In this document: positions 16,002-23,874 of the stretch, one piece after another
Numbering within the stretch: the stretch's first letter is position 1
Layout: the number at the start of each line of letters is the position of its first letter
Origin: Flavobacteriaceae bacterium
Lineage (GTDB): Bacteria > Bacteroidota > Bacteroidia > Flavobacteriales > Flavobacteriaceae
DNA length: 42,328 nt
Direction: 5' to 3'
NCBI GenBank assembly: GCA_030829155.1
Contig: JAURBD010000002.1
Location: 1-42,328 of the forward strand
Program-made: the position numbers and the translations under genes
The notes under the pieces: model-generated
Told to the model about the DNA's origin: nothing
Seen by the model: the letters and a program-made list of their open reading frames with translations, nothing else
Database searches by the model: none

Positions 16002-16970
16002 TTAACAGCAACCTCCACCATCATAATGATAGGTAGATTCGCTTATAAAAATATTGTTATGATTTGTGTTTTTTAATGCCTGAGCAGTTTTATCACAAAT
16101 TGCCAAAGGTTGATTTTGAAGCAAAATGTGACCATTTTTGTCATCAAAATAGGGCTCATCTCCATAATAAATTGCAGATTTTCCGGTGAAAACACATGGT
16201 CCATCTTCGGGAATTGGGTCTTTGATCGCACAAATCTCTACACTTTCAATAAAAATTCTCTGTTTGGTAGGGTAGTGCTTTGGGTCTAAGATTCTATATG
16301 GTCTTTTCGCCCTAATTTCGATAGTACCAAAACCAACATCAGTTAACATTTTAACATAATCAGCTAAGGGAATTGATCCCGAAAGGCAGAGTGCTCTCAA
16401 GCGTTTGTTGTTCCTCAAGGTTTTGTTCATCGGTTGTTCGCAAATAGGATCACTCATTACCAGTCTTCCTCTGGGTTTTATCACGCGATACATTTCTGTA
16501 AGAGCCTTTTTTAGCTCTTCCATTTTGAAGATATTAAATAAGCAATTTTGTGCTGCAATATCTATACTATTTTCTTCAACTGGAAGGTTCAAAGCATCTC
16601 CTTTTTTGAGTTTCACAAAATCAGATTCGAACCATTCATTCTGTTTTTCAGCGAGTAGAAAATTTTTTCTTGAGGCTTCAAGCATTTCATCAACCACATC
16701 AATTCCGATTACCCCCTCTTTTTGTCTCGAGAAGTATGAAAATTGAAGTAATTCCATTCCACCACCTACTCCTACATACAATATTTTGGGGTTGTTAACT
16801 AAATCTCTGGGATGAACAGTTGATCCACAACCGTAATTCATTTCCTGCATTATTGTAGGGATTTTGAGACCCGGGAATTCCCATATTGGGGTTGTAGTGC
16901 AACATAAACCAACATCTGGAGTAAGTGCTGCTTCTTTATAAATATTTTTGGTTAATTTTAAATAGTCCAT
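16002..16970 (-). CDS. arsM: Arsenite S-adenosylmethionine methyltransferase, arsenosugar type
   Basis: A 322-residue methyltransferase matching the arsenosugar-linked ArsM subgroup. LCCTTTPIW (Cys23/24) and MNYGCGSTVH (Cys48) come first, the SAM loop is VGVGGGMELLQF near 66-77, and Cys143 and Cys195 are spaced much like the As(III)-binding pair of characterised ArsM proteins. It should methylate As(III) to mono- and dimethylarsenicals. After the catalytic domain is a tail of about 60 residues ending YHYDGGGCC. Only 1 bp separates it from the nucleoside phosphorylase gene, inside an operon that also encodes ArsS. As-binding residues are assigned by spacing, not alignment. Confidence 0.9.
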   Translation of the reverse strand: MDYLKLTKNIYKEAALTPDVGLCCTTTPIWEFPGLKIPTIMQEMNYGCGSTVHPRDLVNNPKILYVGVGGGMELLQFSYFSRQKEGVIGIDVVDEMLEASRKNFLLAEKQNEWFESDFVKLKKGDALNLPVEENSIDIAAQNCLFNIFKMEELKKALTEMYRVIKPRGRLVMSDPICEQPMNKTLRNNKRLRALCLSGSIPLADYVKMLTDVGFGTIEIRAKRPYRILDPKHYPTKQRIFIESVEICAIKDPIPEDGPCVFTGKSAIYYGDEPYFDDKNGHILLQNQPLAICDKTAQALKNTNHNNIFISESTYHYDGGGCC

Positions 16971-16971
16971 T

Positions 16972-17802
16972 TTATATTAATTTGAGAAATGATATTAATT
17001 GTTTTACTAATATTATCAAAGATTGTTCCCCTTTTTTAGCCATCTCCATAATGTTGTTAATATCTATAGGTTCCAGGTTTTCCGGATCACATACATCTGT
17101 TAAAACAGAAAAAGCAATACAATCAATTCCAAGCTGGTTTGCAACAATCACCTCTGGAACAGTTGACATTCCAACTGCATCGGCACCAATTATTTTCAAA
17201 TAACGATATTCTGCTTTAGTTTCTAATTGGGGTCCAACAACAGCTGCGTATATTCCCTTATGTAATGTTATTTTTTTTGTTTCTGCAATTTTTATTGCTT
17301 TATCTTTTAAGGAAGTGTCATAAGGTTCACTCATATCAACAAAACGATTACCGAGACAATCAACACCTTTCTCTGCTAGGGGAGACCCACCTTGCAGATT
17401 AATATGATCTTCAATCAACATAATCTCTCCTTTATTATAATCTAAGTTTATTGCACCAGCAGCATTACTGATTATTAATTTTTTTACTCCAAGCTCATTC
17501 ATAACCCTAACCGGGTATGTTATCTCAAAAAAATTATAACCCTCATAGAGGTGAAAGCGTCCCTGAAAAACAAGAACTTTTTTTGAACTTAAAGAGCCGT
17601 AAATTAGTTTTCCAGTTTGATGTTCAACGGTTGACGACCTAAAATTAGGAATATCCTCAAAAGGAATCTCTTTTTCAATTACTAGGTAATTGACCAAATC
17701 GCTCAATCCAGTGCCTAAAATAATTCCAATTGCTCCATTTTCTATACCTTGCTTTTTGAGATATTTCGAGCTTTCTTCAATTTTTTGAATCATTGTTTTC
17801 AT
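16972..17802 (-). CDS. Purine nucleoside phosphorylase (trimeric PNP-I type)
   Basis: A 276-residue phosphorylase. GIILGTGLSDLVNYL (phosphate-binding), STVEHQTGKLIYG, ISNAAGAINLDYNKGEIMLI and GPQLETKAEYRYLK with VGMSTVPEVIVA are the class I PNP/MTAP motifs. The usual reaction is phosphorolysis of inosine or guanosine. Its place between transferase 1 (4-bp ATGA overlap) and arsM suggests it instead removes adenine from a 5'-arsino-5'-deoxyadenosine made by ArsM and ArsS, releasing an arsenoribose. That substrate is inference; a general purine salvage role is also possible. Confidence 0.9.
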   Translation of the reverse strand: MKTMIQKIEESSKYLKKQGIENGAIGIILGTGLSDLVNYLVIEKEIPFEDIPNFRSSTVEHQTGKLIYGSLSSKKVLVFQGRFHLYEGYNFFEITYPVRVMNELGVKKLIISNAAGAINLDYNKGEIMLIEDHINLQGGSPLAEKGVDCLGNRFVDMSEPYDTSLKDKAIKIAETKKITLHKGIYAAVVGPQLETKAEYRYLKIIGADAVGMSTVPEVIVANQLGIDCIAFSVLTDVCDPENLEPIDINNIMEMAKKGEQSLIILVKQLISFLKLI

Positions 17803-18404
17803 TGGTCTAAGAATTTTAAAAGTTCAGGAATTGTTTCGAGGTCTTCAAAATAATCTATGTCGTTTTTGGTTTCTAAATATGCTAATGTATTGTTTTTAAA
17901 GTCTGCAACCGTATCCTTGAAAACCCTTGAAGTTCCCCACCTTTTTTCGTGAAAAACAGATGGAATCCATCTTGAAAGACCTAATAAGTAATATCCCCCA
18001 TCCGTTGCTGGTCCAATTACACCATCTACATTTCTTAATGTAAAAAAGGCCTTGTTGATGATTTGAGCATCTAAATTCCATAAGTCGGTGCCAATGACAA
18101 CTATTTGATTATAACCACAATTAAAACCTATTTTAAAAGCATTAGCCATCCGTTCTCCCAAAGAATTCCCTTCTTGAATTTTTTTATTGCGAACACGACC
18201 CTCCCAAATATCCTGATCATCAATAAAATCAGAATAATATAAACTCTTATGTGCGTCAACTCCATCTACAACTAAAGCTGTTTTATCAATCAGTTTATGG
18301 AATATTAAAAGCGCTTTTTCATCACCAATTGTTTTTGCTAACCGGGTCTTTACCTTTCCAAGTTGTGGGTTTTTTGTGAAGATTAGTAGTAGTTTTTTCC
18401 CCAT
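17799..18404 (-). CDS. Selenodomain/rSAM-associated transferase 1 (GT-A/DUF2064)
   Basis: A 201-residue nucleotidyl/glycosyl-transferase-like protein of the group recalled as TIGR04282 (DUF2064). LIFTKNPQLGKVKTRLAKTI at 8-27 is the nucleotide-binding N-terminus, as in sugar nucleotidyltransferases. VIGTDLWNLDAQIINKAF and GPATDGGYYLLGLSRW complete the signature. It starts 5 bp after arsS and overlaps the PNP gene by 4 bp. In the arsenosugar operon it might activate or transfer the group attached to the arsenoriboside; the reaction is not known. Confidence 0.87.
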   Translation of the reverse strand: MGKKLLLIFTKNPQLGKVKTRLAKTIGDEKALLIFHKLIDKTALVVDGVDAHKSLYYSDFIDDQDIWEGRVRNKKIQEGNSLGERMANAFKIGFNCGYNQIVVIGTDLWNLDAQIINKAFFTLRNVDGVIGPATDGGYYLLGLSRWIPSVFHEKRWGTSRVFKDTVADFKNNTLAYLETKNDIDYFEDLETIPELLKFLDQ

Positions 18405-18409
18405 AAAAG

Positions 18410-19465
18410 TTAAGTTATACTTCCTTGACAGCTGCTACCAGCTCCAGCTGTGCATCCGTAACAATGTTGGGAAAGTAGTATGTAACGATTGTTGAGTTTA
18501 CCTTCATTAAATTCACTTATGTGTTTAGTTGTAACATCAACTTTGAGATTCAACATTTGATTAAAATCACAATCAAACAAAAAGCCTTCCCAGTTGACCG
18601 AAAGAGTATTGGTGCACATCAGATTTTTTACAGCTGAGGGATTAAAAGCATCCACTAGCGTATACATATATTCTTCATAGTTTTCTGAAGCAATAAGATA
18701 ATCTAGAAAACGACTGATTGGAAGATTGGTAATTGTAAATAAGTTATTGAATTTAATATTAAAATCTTCTAGTAAAGCTTTTTTGAAATCTACCTCCAAT
18801 ACTGATTGATCTCCTGGTAAAAAAGCTCCAGAAGGATTGTAAACAAGATCCAGCTGAAGATTTTTGTCTAATATTCCATATCCAACTTTGTTTAACATCT
18901 GAAGCGCTTTAATGGAAGTTTCAAAAACTCCATCACCTCTTTGACGATCCGTTTTTTCTCTCTTGTAAAATGGGAGTGAGGAAATAACATGAATTTTGTG
19001 CTTTCCAAAAAAAGTTGGGAGATCATTATATTTTTTATTAGCTAGTATAATCGTGAGATTGGATCGAACTATAATTTCCTCCACATTGGTTTTTCGTAGC
19101 TCTTCAACAAACCATCTAAATCTAGGATGCATTTCGGGTGCCCCACCAGTAAGATCAACGGTTTTGATTTTTATATTTTTTATGACTTTTAAAATTTGTT
19201 CCATGGTTCTGTGAGTCATAATTTCTTTACGATCTGGGCCAGCATCAACATGGCAATGAGCACAAACTTGATTACACATGTACCCAACATTAATTTGTAA
19301 AATTTCTAGTTTTTTAGGCCTTATTGGAGGAAGCTTGTTGGAAGCAACTTTTTTTTTAAAAGTAGGTAAACTTCCGTCTTTGAAAATCCCACTAGCTAGT
19401 ATTTCGAGCTGTTTTTCGGTTTGAGAGAGTGAATTATTTCTCGCTTTAAGTGATTTTATCTTCAT
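18410..19465 (-). CDS. arsS: Radical SAM arsenosugar biosynthesis protein ArsS
   Basis: A 351-residue radical SAM enzyme. The cluster-binding motif is CNQVCAHC (Cys64, Cys68, Cys71), preceded by LEILQINVGYM; TVDLTGGAPEMHP supplies the GGE-like SAM contact. The C-terminus holds MCTNTLSVNWEG, FDCDFNQML and the Cys-rich CYGCTAGAGSSCQG, as expected for the radical SAM/Cys-rich family. Work on cyanobacterial ArsS shows it joins the SAM-derived 5'-deoxyadenosyl group to dimethylarsenic to give an arsenosugar nucleoside. Its neighbours arsM and PNP fit that chemistry. Confidence 0.9.
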   Translation of the reverse strand: MKIKSLKARNNSLSQTEKQLEILASGIFKDGSLPTFKKKVASNKLPPIRPKKLEILQINVGYMCNQVCAHCHVDAGPDRKEIMTHRTMEQILKVIKNIKIKTVDLTGGAPEMHPRFRWFVEELRKTNVEEIIVRSNLTIILANKKYNDLPTFFGKHKIHVISSLPFYKREKTDRQRGDGVFETSIKALQMLNKVGYGILDKNLQLDLVYNPSGAFLPGDQSVLEVDFKKALLEDFNIKFNNLFTITNLPISRFLDYLIASENYEEYMYTLVDAFNPSAVKNLMCTNTLSVNWEGFLFDCDFNQMLNLKVDVTTKHISEFNEGKLNNRYILLSQHCYGCTAGAGSSCQGSIT

Positions 19466-19466
19466 G

Positions 19467-19802
19467 CTACATGCTCAATTGATCATGACGATTCATCATT
19501 TGAACTCCATGGACTAAAGCAGCTCCAGCTTTTATTGCTGCACCAACATGAACTGCTTCCATCATATCTTCTTTTGGAATACCTATTTGTAAATTATCTT
19601 TAGTATACGCATCAATACAGTACGGACATTGAACGACATGAGATACGGCTAATGCTATTAATAATTTTTCTCGTTTTGATAATGAACCTTCATCGAAAAC
19701 AGTATTGTAATAATCAAAAAATTTTGAGCCAAGAATTTCATTCCATTCGGCTATTGAACTAAATTTTTTCAGGTCTTCGGGTTGGTAATAGCTTTTTTTC
19801 AT
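19467..19802 (-). CDS. AhpD/carboxymuconolactone decarboxylase-like protein, arsenosugar-associated
   Basis: A 111-residue all-helical AhpD-like protein. SHVVQCPYCIDAY holds the redox CxxC (Cys59, Cys62) of alkylhydroperoxidase-like proteins. It is the first gene of the operon, 1 bp before arsS, and this form is seen beside arsS in other bacteria. It may reduce arsenic(V) intermediates or handle peroxide; that is inference. The 121 bp upstream, shared with the M15 peptidase end, should hold the operon promoter, but I see no perfect TAnnTTTG there, only a one-mismatch TATCTTTA on the minus strand. Confidence 0.87.
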   Translation of the reverse strand: MKKSYYQPEDLKKFSSIAEWNEILGSKFFDYYNTVFDEGSLSKREKLLIALAVSHVVQCPYCIDAYTKDNLQIGIPKEDMMEAVHVGAAIKAGAALVHGVQMMNRHDQLSM

Positions 19803-19923
19803 TTTTTTGTTTGGAGTTAATTAAGTTTAAAGATATGTATAAAATGGAAACAAATGGTTTTAACAAAACAGCGGTATCAAAGTCTCAATTATGTTATTAG
19901 AATTTTTTAAAAAAAGAATAAAG

Positions 19924-20643
19924 CTATTTGAGTTTTGGGGATATATCCAAAACATAATCCTTTACATAATTTTCAATAAATTCTTGAGTAAAATATTCTT
20001 TTCCTAATATTTTCTTACGGCTTAACAAAGAATCTAAATTAATTTTCAAATATTCTTTAAGAAAAGGTTTTGAAAGGGCAGCAAAGCTGTAGTGCCAGGG
20101 TTCATATTCGAAACCTTTGCGTTCAATGTCATTTGTGTATACGAGGTAAAATCCAAATGATTTAGAATTTATATCCATCCATTTTTTAAATGAAACATAA
20201 GGCCCTTGTTCTTCAAATAAATGTGCTAGTAAAACATCACCTTCTACCAAAGGTTTTGCGTCGATTAAATCTAACTCTGTCCCCCAATGATGTCTTGAAG
20301 TTCCAGGTATAGTTGAGTATTCGAGTATTTTCCGAATGTTTTCAATAGGATCTAAACCGTTTTCTTCATTTTGAATATATTTGGCATTCCAAATTGCTAA
20401 TTGTCTCTCAAAACTTCTAGAGCTCGAAACGATTTTAATTTGAATTCCATCTTGAGCAGCAGCCTGTTTCATTTTTTCAAAAGCTAGGGCAACTTCTTCA
20501 ATTATACCGTAGTTTTTTTCATTCAAATGATCAGTGCTCAGCCCAGTTAATTGGAGTTCACTAGTTAGTGGAAAGGATTTTTTTTGAGCTGATAACTGTG
20601 CTATTATGAAGAATATGAATATGAATGGTTTGAAAAATCTCAT
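19924..20643 (-). CDS. M15-family D-alanyl-D-alanine carboxypeptidase (VanY-like)
   Basis: A 239-residue exported zinc peptidase. The N-terminus is a signal peptide (FKPFIFIFFIIAQLSAQ). The zinc site follows the family pattern: SRHHWGTELDLI gives His and Asp ligands (SxHxxGxxxD), and YEPWHYSF gives the last His. It should trim D-Ala from peptidoglycan stem peptides in the periplasm. The ATG overlaps the stop of the upstream acetyltransferase gene by one base (TAATG), so they are translationally coupled, though a shared function is not obvious. Confidence 0.87.
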   Translation of the reverse strand: MRFFKPFIFIFFIIAQLSAQKKSFPLTSELQLTGLSTDHLNEKNYGIIEEVALAFEKMKQAAAQDGIQIKIVSSSRSFERQLAIWNAKYIQNEENGLDPIENIRKILEYSTIPGTSRHHWGTELDLIDAKPLVEGDVLLAHLFEEQGPYVSFKKWMDINSKSFGFYLVYTNDIERKGFEYEPWHYSFAALSKPFLKEYLKINLDSLLSRKKILGKEYFTQEFIENYVKDYVLDISPKLK

Positions 20644-21080
20644 TAGTTTAATTTTTTATAAAAGCATTGGTGATTTCCGATCTCAGCAACATTAAAAATT
20701 GGACCTATGGGATCATATTTGAGTTTAGTGTAAAATTCATTTGCATTCAATCGAGCATTTAGCCAAATAAAGTCACAGTCTGAAGTTCTTAAGTTTTTTT
20801 CGGCTTCAATCATAAGAGCTCTACCAATTCCTTTTTTTTGGAATTTTTCTAAAACGGCAACACCTCTAATTTGATAGTTAATTCCACTTGTGAAAAAAGT
20901 TCCATTTTCAAGATAGCAAGAAATTACACCAATAATTTGATCCTTTTTGTAGGCTCCTAAATGAAAGGTTTTTTCATGGTTATCTCTCCTAAATTGACAA
21001 CTTTCAATCGGGAGACCTTTTCGTAAAATAGGATGACGAACACTAAATGTTTGTTGAGTTGATATGGTTTTTATTTTCAA
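20643..21080 (-). CDS. GNAT family N-acetyltransferase
   Basis: A 145-residue acetyltransferase. IRGVAVLEKFQKKGIGRALM (about 86-105) is the acetyl-CoA pyrophosphate-binding motif (Q/RxxGxG/A form, here QKKGIG), and LNARLNANEFYTKLKYD is the C-terminal motif B. The acetyl acceptor cannot be told from sequence. It shares an overlapping stop/start with the M15 peptidase gene. A second, unrelated GNAT gene that is now a pseudogene lies just upstream on the opposite strand. Confidence 0.85.
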   Translation of the reverse strand: MKIKTISTQQTFSVRHPILRKGLPIESCQFRRDNHEKTFHLGAYKKDQIIGVISCYLENGTFFTSGINYQIRGVAVLEKFQKKGIGRALMIEAEKNLRTSDCDFIWLNARLNANEFYTKLKYDPIGPIFNVAEIGNHQCFYKKLN

Positions 21081-21185
21081 AGAAAAACTTGTTTTATGTA
21101 AAAATATAAAATAGATGTTAAAGGGCTTTATTTTTTTTCACTTCAAAATATGTTTTTTATTGTAATTTGATTTCAACATTTATCT

Positions 21186-21626
21186 ATGGATTTTGAATTC
21201 AAAATACTTGAAAAGCAAGCTATTTCCAAAATAGTGCCTTTGATTCAGTAATTTACAGATAATAAATTTCCCTCTGAACCTCTTGTTCCTCGAACTGAAG
21301 AAATGTTTTCACAAAATTGTGAGTGTTTAGGGAGTTTTTAAGGTAAAGAACTTATAGGTGTTTGTGGGTTATGGTTTCAAACAAGACATTATTCTGTTAA
21401 GAGTTGTGAACCCGATCATGTTCTTATTAAAGCAAAGTATCAAGGTCTAGGACTTGGGAATAAAATGTTTAAATTCATAGAACAATAGTGTAAAGAAAAA
21501 GGTTGTGAATTTTTAGAACTCAATATTTATTTTAATAATACAGCTTCACATAAATTTTATTATAACAAAGGATTAAAAATCTTAGACTACCATTTTTTAA
21601 AGATATATAAAGAAATGTTATATTAG
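21186..21626 (+). pseudogene. GNAT acetyltransferase pseudogene with three in-frame stops
   Basis: One reading frame from ATG 21186 to TAG 21624-21626 encodes a recognisable GNAT protein of 146 codons with three internal stops: TAA at 21249-21251, TAA at 21339-21341 and TAG at 21486-21488. Between them the protein is well kept: LIGVCGLWFQTRHYS, CEPDHVLIKAKYQGLGLGNKM (acetyl-CoA motif) and ASHKFYYNKGL. The frame never shifts, so the stops look like single-base nonsense changes, for example TTA to TAA and TGG to TAG. The gene ends 10 bp before tRNA-Gly. Confidence 0.85.
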
Positions 21627-21636
21627 CTGCTGAAAA

Positions 21637-21709
21637 GCGAGAGTAGCTCAGTTGGTAGAGCGTCAGCCTTCCAAGCTGAATGTCGCCGGTTCGAACCCGG
21701 TCTCTCGCT
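21637..21709 (+). tRNA. tRNA-Gly (anticodon UCC)
   Basis: A 73-base cloverleaf. The acceptor stem pairs GCGAGAG with CTCTCGC, the D arm contains AGCTCAGTTGGTAGAGC, the anticodon stem TCAGC/GCTGA encloses CTTCCAA (anticodon TCC), and the T arm is CCGGTTCGAACCCGG. Position 73 is T and CCA is not encoded. A T-rich run follows at once (from 21710) and could end transcription. Confidence 0.95.
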
Positions 21710-21828
21710 CTTTTTTTATGTCTTTTTTTCGAATTTCATTTGGGTGTAATATTTCTAGGGAGCATTTTTTAACACTAATATTAACATCAATAACCAAGAC
21801 TTACCGGATTATTTTTTAATTTTAAATA

Positions 21829-22557
21829 ATGAAAATATGGCTTCTTTTAGTAATGCTTATTTATTCTTTTGTAAATTATTCTCAAGAGAGCAGAACGATT
21901 TTGAAAGGTCGTTTGTTGTACAGAAATAGTAATGTAATTGCAGCTAATGTTGTTAACAATACAGCCCAGACAAATACAATCACAGACGGAGAAGGCGGTT
22001 TCGAGATAGAAGCTCGTGTTGGAGATGAGATTGTTTTTTCTTCAGTTCAATACAGGATAAGATCGGTTAAAATCACTCCAGAAATCATCAAAAATAGACG
22101 TCTTGTAGTTTCTATAGATGAACGTATAAACGTATTAGATGAGGTAGTCATAGGTCCTGAAAACCAAGAAAAATTTTTGGACATGAAAAAAGAAGAATTT
22201 AAACGCGTTGATTACACCCAAGATAAATCAACAAAACTAATCAACAGAGCAGCTGATGATCGTCAGTTAGTCAATGGGTTAAATATAGTTAATGTTGCTA
22301 AATTACTCCATGGACTATTGACTAATAAATCGGATCAATCCGACAAACAACTTATTCCGAGTGAGGTCCTACCTTATCTTTTTGAAGCCAATTTTTTCAA
22401 GCAAGATTTAGCATTAAATGCTGAAGAAACAGAAGGATTTTTAAAGAAAATGGATATCAAATTACCAACTCAGATGCTTTTTAAAAAAGATATGGAGTTT
22501 GAATTAATTGATTACTTAGTCAAAGAGAGCAAGCTTTATAAGGAAGAAGTTAGGTAG
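21829..22557 (+). CDS. Exported carboxypeptidase-regulatory-like domain protein (first of a pair)
   Basis: A 242-residue protein. After a signal peptide (MKIWLLLVMLIYSFVNYSQ) comes a beta-sandwich of the carboxypeptidase D regulatory-like type (TITDGEGGFEIEARVGDEIV, about 55-74; RLVVSIDERINVLDEVVI), as found at the N-terminus of TonB-dependent SusC proteins, but without any receptor barrel. The C-terminal half is polar and helical. It resembles the next gene in layout and local sequence, pointing to an old duplication. Four genes in a row on this strand end in an M1 peptidase. Function unknown. Confidence 0.8.
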   Translation: MKIWLLLVMLIYSFVNYSQESRTILKGRLLYRNSNVIAANVVNNTAQTNTITDGEGGFEIEARVGDEIVFSSVQYRIRSVKITPEIIKNRRLVVSIDERINVLDEVVIGPENQEKFLDMKKEEFKRVDYTQDKSTKLINRAADDRQLVNGLNIVNVAKLLHGLLTNKSDQSDKQLIPSEVLPYLFEANFFKQDLALNAEETEGFLKKMDIKLPTQMLFKKDMEFELIDYLVKESKLYKEEVR

Positions 22558-22559
22558 TT

Positions 22560-23333
22560 ATGAAATTTTTTTTCCTAGTTTTCAGTATTCTTACAACGGG
22601 TTTGCTCTATGGACAAAACTTTAAGTTGCTTAGTGGAAAAGTAGACCATTCAAATCTTTCTCTCTCAGGAATTCATGTGATCAACTTATCCCGGGCAAAT
22701 GCAGTGATAACCGATGCATCAGGTTTTTTTGAAATATCCGTTCAAGTAGGGGAGCGAATTCTTTTTTCTGGTATACAATTTAAATCAAAAGAATTGATTG
22801 TTTCTCAATCAGTTTTTGATTCAGAATATGTAACAGTTTATCTCGAAACTTTTGTTAATGAACTTGACGAGGTTATCCTAAAACCCCATAATTTATCAGG
22901 AAATTTATCATCTGACTTGTCTAATGCAAAAATAAAAAAAACAATTAATTTTGACGATGTTGGAATACCCGGATACAAAGGAGTTCGCAAAGAGCGTATT
23001 CCTTCTCTTCAAGAAATGGCACTTAACTTGGCCTTTGTTCAGGTAGATATTGAAGCAGTTTATAAGCACATATCAGGATATTATAAAAATCTTAAGTTGA
23101 AAAGAAAACAAGATCAAGAATTCCAAGTCATGCTTAAAATAATTCAATTTTATGGACTTTATTTCTTTAAAGAAAACTATGGTTTGGACCAAGAAGAAGT
23201 TTATGATTTTATTTTAAGTTGTAAAGAGAATAAACCTTTACTAAGATTGTTTAGCCAAAATAGACATGAAGAAGTTATGCAAGCTTTTTCTTCATACTTA
23301 AAAACTTATCAGAATCCTAATGTTGAAAATTAA
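22560..23333 (+). CDS. Exported carboxypeptidase-regulatory-like domain protein (second of a pair)
   Basis: A 257-residue protein with a signal peptide (MKFFFLVFSILTTGLLYGQ) and the same beta-sandwich plan as the previous gene: VITDASGFFEISVQVGERIL then VTVYLETFVNELDEVIL, each at matching distance from the start. The C-terminal part is helical and charged and diverges from its neighbour. It starts 2 bp after the first paralogue and overlaps the following DUF6702-like gene by 14 bp, so all are probably one operon. It lacks a TonB-dependent barrel, so it is not itself a transporter. Confidence 0.8.
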   Translation: MKFFFLVFSILTTGLLYGQNFKLLSGKVDHSNLSLSGIHVINLSRANAVITDASGFFEISVQVGERILFSGIQFKSKELIVSQSVFDSEYVTVYLETFVNELDEVILKPHNLSGNLSSDLSNAKIKKTINFDDVGIPGYKGVRKERIPSLQEMALNLAFVQVDIEAVYKHISGYYKNLKLKRKQDQEFQVMLKIIQFYGLYFFKENYGLDQEEVYDFILSCKENKPLLRLFSQNRHEEVMQAFSSYLKTYQNPNVEN

Positions 23334-23835
23334 AATCTGCACCCTCTTTTTTTTTATGATTATATTGTTTACTCTTAGCAGCTTTACACATGATTTTTAT
23401 TTGTCAATCACTGAAGTTGTTTATGTCGAAGAAAAACAACTGCTCAAATTAACCACAAGGATCTTCACTGACGATATGGAAGCGTATTTAAATTCTCAAA
23501 CCGATCAAGCAATTCAACTCTCACCAGACCATAATTCACTTTTAATTGATGGCTTGATAAAAGATTTTTTTAAACAGAATTTGAAAATATTTTTTGATAA
23601 TAGTCAATTAGAAATCAATTATCTTGGAAGGCAATATCAAGAAGATCAAATTTTGATTTTTGCAGAAGTTATGGGATTAACTTCTCCTACAAATTATAAA
23701 ATACAAAACACTATTTTAATACCTTTTAGGCCTAAACAGCAAAATATTGTTCGGATTAAAAATGGCTTAATCAAGAAAAGTTTTCTGATGGATAAATCCA
23801 AAACTATTTTAAATCAACTTTGGATTAATTTGTAA
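23320..23835 (+). CDS. DUF6702-like exported protein
   Basis: A 171-residue protein with an N-terminal hydrophobic segment (TLFFFMIILFTLSSFTHDFY) followed by a beta-rich domain (LSITEVVYVEEKQLLKLTTR, FTDDMEAYLN). It matches my recollection of the DUF6702 family, often found directly before M1 peptidase genes in Flavobacteriia. The start lies inside the previous gene, a 14-bp overlap. No catalytic motif is visible. The role is unknown, but the conserved pairing suggests work with the peptidase. Confidence 0.72.
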   Translation: MLKIKICTLFFFMIILFTLSSFTHDFYLSITEVVYVEEKQLLKLTTRIFTDDMEAYLNSQTDQAIQLSPDHNSLLIDGLIKDFFKQNLKIFFDNSQLEINYLGRQYQEDQILIFAEVMGLTSPTNYKIQNTILIPFRPKQQNIVRIKNGLIKKSFLMDKSKTILNQLWINL

Positions 23836-23874
23836 AAAAAAAGATTAATTTTAGTTCCTAAATCTTTTAAAACT

